Shown one piece after another: positions 54,406-64,000 of a stretch of DNA of 64,000 nucleotides. The translations under genes and the position numbers were made by a program. Below the pieces are notes generated by a model. It was given only the letters and a program-made list of their open reading frames with translations. It was not told where the DNA came from and did not search any database. The DNA is from Piezodorus guildinii (Eukaryota > Arthropoda > Insecta > Hemiptera > Pentatomidae), in assembly GCA_023052935.1 (NCBI GenBank), contig CM041292.1:150960939-151024938 (forward strand), given 5' to 3'. Position 1 is the first letter of the stretch, and each line of letters opens with the position of its first letter.

Positions 54406-55769
54406 TACGTGGTAGCCGGTAACTCGACGTGCTCCTTTTGAAATGTCAAGCATCTCAAAAGCATTTATATCTATCCTAAAAGAGAATTAAGGCTCGATAC
54501 ACTGATAAATTGGAATCCTTAATAAATTTTATGTGTGGCTGCACCTCAGTAGAATAGTATATTTTATTATTTACAATTCCTCCGCAATCATTTTCTTTAT
54601 ATACCTTTCCAAGAGGTACTAAAACAGTATCGGCCGTTGTCGTTCGGATTTATGAATATTAGGTTTCATAAAATCAAAATAAATCCTGCATTGATTGAGA
54701 TTAAAAAAATGAATTTTTTTGCATAATGTAAGTATTTTTAAAATCATAAACAATGGGTATTAAAAATGCCATAAGCTGAGATAGAAAGTAAAGTTTTATA
54801 TTTTTTCTATGGTGAAATAATATAATGACAGTCTATTCCATTTTTTTAAAATGAAAGCCCTATATGCATGGATATTACGAAATCATAATAAAAAATTTAA
54901 TTAAACTAACAATGTATTATACAATGTAGTTTATTTATTTATCAGAGACTTATTTCAACAGAACTTACACACACACCTACACACTTGTGCTTGATGTACT
55001 TTACCCATAAATTATTACAGTTTTTATAAACATTTTTGAAAAAACTACTCTTTAAACATAATAGTCAATCTTCCATTTCCAACTAATTTCAAATAAAAAC
55101 GTTTAAGCGTTAAATACATTTACCTACTATTTTTAGGGTTTTATTTTGTATATTGTAGATCACAATGATCCTTTATAAGTGATTTTTAATAAATGATATC
55201 ATTTTCTTGTCGTTGTGTCCTTTTTTGGGTATTATATTGTTTTAAACAACTAAATTGCAAAAGCATAGGGATATGTAATATTTAATTGGAAACAGTAAGA
55301 TCAGGAAAGTTTCAAATATAACCATCATAACAAATAAAATAACTAACTGAAAAAAAAAAAATCAAACTCTGCAGTCACACGTAACATCATTGACTAATGT
55401 TTTAAAACTGATAAAAAATAATCAGAAGAATAAATCCCATTGTACTTAAATTTACCCGTAAAAACATGAATAAAAGCCCGAAAGAATTCTCCAATAATAT
55501 TTCATTTGAGGTATTAAACCTTCAATACTGAATAAGGAAAGATAATAACATATAAGCATTTATTTTAGGACCTGAAACATTTTATAATGATTAATTCAAA
55601 ATTCAATTTTTATGTACAACACTATCTTTATTAATAGTCCAAGAACTGGTGCCAGAAAATGCGTATTATCAGAAGAAAATTCTCAATGTGATTTTTACAT
55701 TTTAGCCAACTTGTACATTTATTTTTGGCTGGCTCCTCAAACTGGTCGGAATCGAAAATGGCGGCCCCC
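54406..55769. other. No gene recognised
   Basis: Very AT-rich. No motif, repeat family or plausible exon identified. Confidence 0.5.
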
Positions 55770-56515
55770 CAAAACAGTCTAAATCAAGGAATTAGCCTCG
55801 TTTTAACATTATTAAGGTAAATATCACAGAAACCAAACATTATACGAAAACAATTATTATAAAATAAGTTAATGGTCATTAAATAAGCTTCGATTCGAGA
55901 GCTGATAGACGTCTGTAGGTCTTATGGGTATCGAGATATCTTTGTCCTAATAATACATTGTTTTAACTACAAAAATTGATCTAATTTTAACGTTATGAAG
56001 GTAAATATAACAAAAACGAGCATTATACGAAAATACTCATTAAGATATAAATTAATGGAAATTGGATAAACTTTCATGTCAGACCTGATAGATATCTGTA
56101 GGTCTTATAGGTACCGAGATATCTTTGTCCTAATAATACTTTGTTTTAACTACAAAAAATGATCTAATTTTAACGTTATGAAGGTAAATATAACAGAAAC
56201 CGAGCATTGTACGAAAATACTCATTAAGATATAAATTAATGGAAATTGAATAAACTTTCATGTCAGACCTGATAGACATCTGTAGGTCTTATAGGTACCG
56301 AGATATCTTTGTCCATATAATACTCTGTCTCTTTAACAGAGGATTTGATCGACTTTTAACATTGTTCAGCCCAATATCATAGAAACTGCCAATTTATCCA
56401 AACTACTCATAATAATAAAAATTAACAAGCGTCTAAGAAACTTTGATATGAGAGGTGACAGGCGGCTGTAGGTCTTATAGGTACCGAGATATCTTTGTTC
56501 ATGTAATACATAAAA
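55770..56515. repeat. ~184-bp tandem array, four units
   Basis: CGAGATATC recurs at 55932, 56115, 56299 and 56485, giving spacings of 183, 184 and 186. Each unit also has TGTAGGTCTTATAGGTACCG, a TTTTAAC block and an ATACGAAAA-type block. The two central units are nearly identical and the outer ones diverged, as expected when unequal exchange works on the middle of an array. It may be an edge of a satellite family. Confidence 0.85.
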
Positions 56516-58040
56516 TGCGTATTACAGCATTTTTCGGCCTTCTTCTTTTGGACTATAATAGTTACATCTGATTGTTTTTATCTTCAATAGGAATCGAAGA
56601 AGAATAAACTCTAAAACGTAATATTCTCCAATGTCAGGATTTACCTGTACTTTTCGTGCCAAATCTTAAAATAATTGGCTCTATAGATTTCGAGAAAATC
56701 ACAGATGGATGAATTTTATATAACTTGAGACTTAAAACCTCTCATATGGACCAAAGATGTTGGCACTGTGTCTTCTCTTCATGTAGCATCAACTATCTCT
56801 TTGATCCTAATCGATTAGATTTGGAGTAGAAATACGTTTGTTGATGTTATGAAATGTTTATAAGTACTATACTTATGCGAGCACGTGCGAGCACACAAAA
56901 GGCCATAGGGACGGAAGCCTTTTATATTTCTGGTTTTACATACAGTCTTAAACTATTATGTTCTTTATAAGTCTGTCGTTTAGCCCTGTTGGAATCTAGG
57001 GCGTACCTCATAAATGCCTATTAAATAACGGTAAATGGCTGCTGAATATTGAAACATGTACTTGAGCTTCTGTTGGCATTAGCTTAGCAGTTTACCTTGA
57101 TTTAGTAATCACTATTGTTTTCAGGTCATCATTAGCTAGCCAGTAACGATCTATTTTCTTATCCACTATTATCTTCAAGGATCCAAACTCTTTAGACTTT
57201 CCGTTGCAGAAACCTACAAGCATAGTTCATTTAGGGCCAAACAGATAAACTGAAGTATCGCTTTTTTCCTGATATGTGTTGGATTTTACATTTCAATTTA
57301 GTTTCACAATTTTCACTTTATTCCTCTATTAAATTTAGTTGTTTCTTATTGTATTTATTTATTAAAATTTTAATTTGTCTTACAATAGCAAAATAAGTAA
57401 ATGTCTACAAGTAAGGTATGAGGTTGGAGAATTTGGGGAGGAGCTTCTTTTGCCAAGAGTGCACCGTAATAAGTAATAATATAAGCAACTAATATAGTAA
57501 ACAAGGTTATGAGGCTTTTTAATGTCTTGTAAAGAACAATAAATCATCTTTATTGTCTCATTTAGGTTTGCAGATTCCGAGATCATTATCTTTTAAGTCG
57601 GCTGAGAGGGTTGTCAGGAATCCATAGTTTTTTTCATCATTGCCCTAATTTTCTTTTGGTTTAATATTTGTAACAGATATTTCTTGGTCTATCCTTAAAG
57701 AAATTGATCTATTTTCATAACTTACCACGTTTCAGCCTCTAGGGCCTTCCTCAAATGCCTGTAAAAATATTTTTATGATATTAATTACTATACATTTTAA
57801 AAATCTTTCAACTTTCACATATCTTGAAGGAAAAAAGAAAATTAAATTTTATTCTGAGACCTTCAGTCTTGTCTTATTAATAGCGTTTTTTCCTTAAAAA
57901 AAAGGTTTAACTATAATGTATATTTTTTCACATATAATATTTCACCGAGTCATCACCTACTCAACACCTCATCAGTATCTAAAGGGCATCTATGCACGAC
58001 TGACTTGGGAAGGGAATACTAAGCATTTTATATATTTATT
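56516..58040. other. No gene; hammerhead-like motifs
   Basis: Two passages, about 56983-57020 and 57736-57765, resemble the ACGTTTC-stem-TTCNTCA arrangement seen at 11.76 kb. No coding region was recognised. Confidence 0.35.
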
Positions 58041-58041
58041 T

Positions 58042-58045
<4 letters not shown>

Positions 58046-58120
<75 letters not shown>

Positions 58121-58165
58121 ATATATAATACTGTCCAAATTTATATATATATATATATATATATA
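58046..58165. repeat. (TA)n microsatellites
   Basis: Two blocks, about 58046-58128 and 58142-58165, separated by ATACTGTCCAAATTTA. The tyrosine/isoleucine open frame running into them is an artefact of the repeat. Confidence 0.95.
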
Positions 58166-58975
58166 ATCAATTATTCTTCTCTTATATTCCCTTCGTTGTG
58201 TAGGACTGAAAATGTTTTGAAATGAAAACTATGTTTATATTTATAGGTATGCTGTGACAACCCGGTGGCTAATTTCCATTTTGAACTATAACATTGTTTA
58301 TGTTGGTATAATCCACATTTTCGTTAGTTTAGTGACGTATGCCTTCTCATCACAATTCTTACATTTAATTTTATGCGTTACATTTGTCATTTTTGTTTAA
58401 CTATATCGTCTTAAGTTTTATATAAAATTTTTATACTTTGTTTACTGTTTTTTCCCCGAATTTTATTTCCGTTATATCATATTTGAAAGTATATTATATT
58501 TCATTCCTTACATTGTTCATAAACGTTACTGCAAACATTTATTTAATTTTTTTCAAAACGTTTTATATTATGACAATTATGGGATTGACCAAAAAATATA
58601 TCTTACAGGAATATATATTGTTGGTAGATTAAGTACAAGTGGGTTTTTATTGGCAGGTAGTTTGAAATTAAAAGAGGTATAACTGGTGACAGAAATGAAT
58701 GCGGAACAAATGAGATTTCAAGAACTTTGTGGTTTATTCTAATGGCGACAAATTATTGACCATTCAGGATTTTTTGATGGATATGAATTACAAGGATTAT
58801 ACGGGAGGAATAGAATGGTTTAAAGGAGCCCCAAATCTCTATCTCGCATGTGTTAATAGAAAAATACAATATAAATGAGCGTTTTGCAATGGCTTGGAAG
58901 TTTGAATCGTTGAAGTAGTTGTTAAAGTTATTCAGCATCAACAATGATAAAAATAATGATATATTCTATGGAAAT
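58166..58975. other. No gene recognised
   Basis: AT-rich; short open frames only, none with a recognisable motif. Confidence 0.45.
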
Positions 58976-59450
58976 ATCTATTTTCACATAGAGGAGTGCA
59001 GATTTTTTCGAAATCCTCTTTACTTCAAGCTGACAAGGCTTGAATAAGCTCTTCACACCTGCATCAGTGGTACCGAATACCTTACAATACTTCTTACACA
59101 GAGCGTGGTGTCGACTTCCTTGTCTTGCGCAGATCATTTGTGAACATGGGCTGCGTAGCGTCACATTTCATGGCAGTTAGCAGAGACGAGGCTTTGTCAG
59201 AGGCCATTAGGGGGATTACGTACCAGTTTCTTTGCCTGACCACATCGTCCAGTCCTTGTAGTGACGCAACGTGTTGACCCTCCGCTTCTTTGTACTTCTG
59301 CTTCGTTGAGGAGCAAGGGGTCCTTCAAAAGGCTTTGATCTTGGGGGTGATAGTTCTTTCTTTTGCCAACTCTATTTTACACTCGTTGGGTGAAACTAGA
59401 TGGCATTCCCTGATGTAGAAGAAATAATATGAGGAGTTATTTTTTCCTGA
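58976..59450 (-). other. Unidentified GC-richer segment with broken open frame
   Basis: On the minus strand a frame of about 75 codons (roughly 59100-59330) is open and of mixed, protein-like composition, preceded by a stop within similar text. A second frame (58928-59164) overlaps it. I do not recognise the product. It may be a decayed host gene or transposon. Confidence 0.3.
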
Positions 59451-59485
59451 TTTCAATAAAATACGCAAGAATAGTAGTTAAATAT

Positions 59486-60033
59486 AATACATATTATAAA
59501 ATATATTATATTTAAAAAAAATATTTTTATTGAAATTCACAACTGTAATTTGTAATACAACAAGTTAATATGCTGGTAATGATAAAATCCATGGAAATAA
59601 CATGAAGAGAAAATGCCACTAGGTAATCTAAACTAGAAGGTCTCGAGGCCATCTTCTTTTAGACGCCTCGGAGGATCGTCAGGGTAGAAGATGAACAAGG
59701 ATTAAACTAGTGGGTTAGAGTGGCAGTGAAGTTTGTCATGGAAGGATTAATACCTGGTCCGGACCAAATTAGCAACATATGGGATGTTAAGATCTTTATA
59801 GATGAATTTATTCGTGACAAAGTAAGGAGCATTGAGGATTTTTCGAAGGATTTTGGATTGTAAGGATTGTACGGGTATTTGATATTTAAGTAGAGCCCCA
59901 AAGCTCAACTCCGTAAGTCCAGATAGGCCTTATGATGGTGATATAGATGAAGCTTTTGTAGATAAGTGGAAGGCTGGAGCGTCTGTCCAGTAAGTGTTGT
60001 AGTAAACGAAAGCGACTGGCAGTTTCTTGTCGT
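59486..60033 (-). mobile_element. Jockey LINE J1, 5'-truncated, with TSD
   Basis: Flanked by TAGTTAAATAT at 59475-59485 and 60034-60044. The minus strand carries the ORF2 C-terminus from the RQETA-like segment to the PRRLKE-like end, with several stops, then a 3' UTR and a degenerate AT-rich tail of about 40 bp. The post-stop hairpin is not recognisable in this copy. Confidence 0.75.
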
Positions 60034-60094
60034 TAGTTAAATATTAAATATAATTTCTTTGATCAGCTCAACTTGAGAAACTTTTTCTTATTTT

Positions 60095-60246
60095 TACATA
60101 TTAGATTAAGCCTGAATTTCTTCCATCATATCGTTTCGGGGTTTCATTCCCATCATCCCTCGGAAACGTCGATGAATTGTGACGAGTTGTATAGTTGGTT
60201 AAACGAATAAAGATATGATGGAAGAAATTCATGCTTAATCTAATAT
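60095..60246. repeat. MITE-like foldback, ~36-bp inverted repeats
   Basis: The left arm (about 60096-60133, TACATATTAGATTAAGC...) and right arm (about 60208-60246) are reverse complements with about two mismatches, around a ~75-bp spacer. The outer ends begin and finish in TA. It is non-coding. It may be a Tc1/mariner-type or other MITE. Confidence 0.6.
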
Positions 60247-60297
60247 GTATAAATATAATTTGTAGCCAACTACAGTTTATGTGTTTAATTTATCTAC

Positions 60298-60351
60298 CAT
60301 TGGACAGATTGTAATATTACTCAATAAAGAATTGTTTAAAAAAAAAAAAAA
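60298..60351 (+). mobile_element. Ultra-short Jockey J2 tail, ~54 bp
   Basis: CATTGGACAGATTGTAATA through AATAAAGAATTGTTT and a poly(A) run matches only the last ~40 bp of J2. It is flanked by TTATCTAC on both sides (60290-60297, 60352-60359). Confidence 0.65.
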
Positions 60352-60674
60352 TTATCTACTATCGTATGTGATTTTCGAATGATTCTCATGTTACATGGAT
60401 TAATGAGATTCCATGAGTTTTTTTGCTTTGAGCATTTTGTTATCCAGAAGTAAAATAATTGTAAACCGGAATATTTCGTATTTAATAGTCAAATTTTATC
60501 CGTTTTAATCAGATATGCGATAAACCTTCATAAATTGATTGTACCTTTGATAAGTATAAAAGATTTGGGTATAATTCTAACCGTTTATTCATCACCTTGA
60601 TTAAAAAAAATCAGGTTGGGGTTAGTTGAGCTTTAATTGCTAAATACCTAATTAATATCTTCGTTTATAGTATA

Positions 60675-60970
60675 ACGGGAAGCGGCGTGGTCTAGTGAAT
60701 AGAGCACTAGTCTTCTGTTATCCATGTTCTGAGTTCCAATCCCGGATATGACAGAATATTATTTATTCTGTTAATTCAGCCGAGGGGCGACTTTAGGATA
60801 TGAAGACCCTCCTTATGCACACCCAGTCTGTTTAAAGTGGGTACCCAAATTAGGGGGAAAACCCTGGCGGCTGAGAGTGATCAAAGCCTATTCACTTCAT
60901 TGCACGGCTGACCCTTTACAAGGCCCTTCATGTGTTGTAGAGGAACAGGTTTTTTTTTTTTTTTTTTTTG
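60675..60970 (+). mobile_element. SINE-B, tRNA-derived
   Basis: The head GCGGCGTGGTCTAGTGAATAG (A-box-like) and GAGTTCCAATCCCG (B-box-like) are followed by the same body as the 11.2 kb copy (CAGCC, GGGTACCC, CCTGGCGGCTGAG, GTTGTAGAGGAACAGG) and a T-rich end. It is the best copy of this family. Confidence 0.75.
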
Positions 60971-63535
60971 TTATTTTTTAATTAACATTGGTAAGTACAT
61001 AAATATTTGTCTGATTTTGTATAGAAAGACTGAATCTAATTCTATTTTTCAGCTTGCGATACACTGATGTTTCGTTGATTCTATTTTCAGTTTATTGTTC
61101 AAATGAAATTACTTTTAATTTTATTGTTTTGTCACTAAAATACTGTAAATAAAAGCTTGATTGTCAAACAGAAAATTTTGTTCATGTCTGGTTAACATTC
61201 AACCCATGGTTTTACTAGATTTTCTAAATGCTCAATTTGCCTCATACTCTTGCTCAACATACCCCACATATGGTGTACTTTTTGCATTTATACAGCTCTA
61301 GCTCTTAAATTTGATAAATAAAGTACTACGGGCACTTTTTCAAAGGTTTAAATCAATAATCACTATGCTTAACAAGCCATTAACCGTTAAAGGAGCTATA
61401 CTAACCCCGCTCTAGCCTAATAAACATGATCCTGAAATTTGTCTGTTTAAACTGTTATATATTCATTAATTTTATGTTCCCTTAGAACCCAAAAGGAATA
61501 TTTCTGGAGCTTTGAAAAAATGAAGTGACAGAGGAAATTTGTGTTAACTGAGGAATAGGGCGGGCCTCAAGACCCAAGGGCTGCTGTTTGAGAAGCGTTA
61601 ATGTTTTCAAATCAGCCCTTGAATAAAAGATGGAGCGACGAAGGGCCTAAATTCAAGGTAGCGCTACCCTTTTAACGCCCTGTGTGAAATCTGACAAGTG
61701 TAATCTGTTATTTTCAGGGGAGGGAGGGTTAAATCTTTTATTTTACCTTTGCCGGATTAGATTTGAATATTTCTCTGAAAATGTGCTCTCGCAAAATAAT
61801 ACTCCTTTGAATAATAAATTTGCCGCTATGGAGGAGGCGGCGGCAGGTGTCGAAATTTGTTTATTAAGTATTAAAAAGAAAGAGAGCTGAGGATATTTTA
61901 TATTTTCCACTGGATAATCCAGAGGCCCTTTGTGAATACACAAGATGAGCTTCCTGAAATTCGAAGAGCCTTCTTATATTCCGTTATTTCAGAAGAATAT
62001 TTACTCCGTGAGCGGGTTAAATCAAAATAATTGGCTGTATCTAATTTTACTTTTTTGCCTTGGGCTCTTCTTCTCTACTTTCAATATTATTATTCATAAT
62101 CTTCTGTTTTTAAATCTTTACTCTTCAATATTTTAAACAATCCTGGAAATTTAATATTACCTGAGTAAATAAAACTGATCTGTTTTATGATGATAAAATT
62201 TCTAAAATGTTTAAAGAATGTTTAGGTAAGATACGAACATGAGAAGTAATGTCAAAAATGATCGTATCACCAATGCAACTTACAAATTAAACCCACTTTA
62301 AAATATAATATAAATATAATGTAAACTGAGACAAACACTATAAAAGTAAATAAAATAGTAAGATATTTGACTTTTAAACTTTACAGAAGTTTTATTTTCT
62401 TCAAATTTTCAATTTCATAATTCATAACGAATTTGGTATATGGTAAGTCCATATAATATTTATGCAAAACAAGTTCAACCACTGTTACTTTCATATTTTT
62501 CTATTTCTCAACTAAGTCACTATTGGATTTAAATACATTAGGAGTGATTGAAATGTTGAAGCCAATCAAAATGAAGGAAAGCAAAATTTGGCTTAGTCTC
62601 TGAAATTTATCGCTTGTTTCAAACTGAAAATTTGATAAACAAATTATGAAGAAATCATATGTTCTGAAATGTCAGAAAGATCTCTATATATACTATTAGG
62701 CATTCTATACTTCCATTCACTTTTTTATTTTTTTAAAACGTTTTTTAATTTTTTTTCTCGTCGTTTTGGGGTCTTTTTCCAATTTTCAATACTAAAAAAA
62801 TTCAACAACAACTTGAATAAATGAATTCATTAGGTCAACATACGTATATTTTGTTTAAATTTCAAGTATCACATGTCAAACTTATCAGCTTAAATTACAA
62901 TTTACCTATTATGTTTTTGTCGTTTTTATATATAACTTTGTAATATTATGCTACGAATTAACTATGTGACAACTATTGGCTAACTGTTTTATTGTTTCTT
63001 TAAATTTTCATACGTTGTACCTGGTGTATTAAGTTATTATTCTAATTTAATTCCTATGGCTTCTATTTATTTCTCTTGTGGTTCTATTGTTTATTATTTA
63101 TTTTTTTGTTTATTTACTTACATACTATTGTTATATTTTAATAAATGTACATTATTTGTGATGTCTGTATAGTCTATGCCTAGTGTCTGTTTTATAGTTT
63201 ATGGCTCTCTTTTGGTAATGTATTTGGCTTCAAGTATCTTTCTGTTCCTATTGTTTTGTGAGGTATCCAGTATTTCTAATTTTTTTAAGTTAGTTTTGGT
63301 GCTACATTTTGATACTTTGGGATGAAAAAGCTGTTGTATTAATATTTTTACGATTGGGCATATGTTGTGAAATTCTTGTTTTTAATTTCTTAGGCATTTC
63401 TCCTATACATGTCCCATCACAATTATCATAATTGATTTTGTATATCACATTTCGTTTATCCATTTATCTATTTTATCTCTTCGAATCCAGGTCTGTGGTA
63501 GCATTATTTTCACAGTGGTTATTTCAGCGGTGGGA
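60971..63535. other. No gene recognised; possible decayed hAT end
   Basis: At about 61557-61600 the minus strand reads CGCTTCTCAAACAGCAGCC with GGTCTTGAGGCCCGCC, resembling hAT termini. The remainder is AT-rich, and short open frames such as 61684-61890 show no motif. Confidence 0.35.
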
Positions 63536-63720
63536 TTAACCTGGAATAGAAAGTATTTCTGTGTGCTCACCTATCCCATTTAAAGTGGGTACCCGAAAAT
63601 TGAGAGGAACAATCTGGCAGTTAACTTTGATCTCGGCCGAATCACCTCCTTGCCTGGACAAGAAACATTACGAATATATATATTTAATAAACTCAAGACC
63701 TTTAATTGGTTGAGAGGTAC
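63536..63720 (+). mobile_element. SINE-B, partial copy
   Basis: Matches the SINE-B body from the TTAAAGTGGGTACCC phrase to GAGAGGTACAGA. The tRNA-like head is missing or unrecognisable. Confidence 0.6.
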
Positions 63721-63937
63721 AGATTAACTTAGGATGTCACTTCTGCAAAAGTTCTCAGGCAATGGTATAATATCCAAGAAATATTTTAATACATCAGATG
63801 AAATCTTTTTGAAAAAAATACTTGGCGATATATGTGCTAAAAGACTATTAAATTACGTTGGTCATCATTAACCACTATTTATAACATGTCTGTAATAAAT
63901 TATTTATCTAATTCATTTTTACTTTACAGTACAATAA

Positions 63938-64000
63938 CGAAATTTCATATTTAAGACAACTATACGCCCGAGATGTTACAACACTTTTTTCATCAAAATA
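63938..64000 (-). repeat. HINE-like repeat, cut by the window edge
   Basis: On the minus strand it reads TTTTGATGAAAAAAGTG, CTCGGGCGTATAGTTGTC, AAATATGAAATTTCG, matching the block just before the CA tract. This is the only copy in this orientation. The 5' part lies beyond the window. Confidence 0.65.

Noticed and set aside
57916..58128. Tyrosine/isoleucine-rich protein
   Set aside because: A reading of a TA microsatellite.
58046..58165. Telomeric repeat
   Set aside because: It is a plain TA dinucleotide tract. No TTAGG-type insect telomere units were seen anywhere in the window.

Overview
This is a stretch of AT-rich eukaryotic DNA, almost certainly from an arthropod and probably an insect. 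The evidence is Jockey-clade LINEs with a pre-C2HC/zinc-knuckle ORF1, internally deleted cecropia-type (Hsmar1-like) mariners, tRNA-derived SINEs, a Gypsy-type LTR element with an AGTT...AAGT LTR and TATA target duplication, long (TA)n and (CA)n microsatellites, and no bacterial-type gene order. The species cannot be fixed from the sequence. Most of the interpretable sequence is a mosaic of nested transposable elements. Only one short exon, near 36.6-36.8 kb on the minus strand, looks like host coding sequence.

Layout. 0-10 kb: a 309-bp foldback, a 5'-truncated Jockey (family J1) with an 11-bp target-site duplication (TSD), an internally deleted mariner, and a second, more decayed J1. 10-20 kb: fragments of a non-autonomous repeat with subterminal inverted repeats (called HINE-like here), two tRNA-derived SINE families, a third Jockey family (J3), and truncated J2 tails. 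20-33 kb: two near-full-length J2 Jockeys in opposite orientations, at 20.2-25.0 kb (+, two nonsense codons) and 28.4-33.0 kb (-, both ORFs open). Both have 13-bp TSDs. 33-47 kb: a SINE with a perfect 12-bp TSD, a complete HINE-like repeat with a long (CA)n tract, the candidate host exon, a truncated J2, a HINE-like repeat interrupted by a mariner, an RTE-like fragment, a cluster of SINE heads forming an inverted repeat, and three more HINE-like copies. 47.2-50.3 kb: a Gypsy-type LTR element with apparently identical 183-bp LTRs, a tRNA-Phe primer site, gag and integrase remnants, and no reverse transcriptase or RNase H. 50-64 kb: mostly AT-rich DNA without genes, with a ~184-bp tandem array, TA microsatellites, a truncated J1, a MITE-like foldback and two SINE-B copies.

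How the parts relate. The open minus-strand J2 element is a plausible source of the 5'-truncated J2 tails scattered through the window, and its protein could also mobilise SINEs, although that link is inference. ORF1 and ORF2 are tightly coupled: TAA directly followed by ATG in J2, and an overlapping ATGA in J1. Just after the ORF2 stop, J1 and J2 copies share a 6-bp hairpin with an AYTG loop, and its stem shows compensatory changes between copies. This is the most interesting unlisted signal I found. The LTR element, mariners, SINEs and HINE-like repeats all lack their own complete machinery and would depend on enzymes encoded elsewhere.
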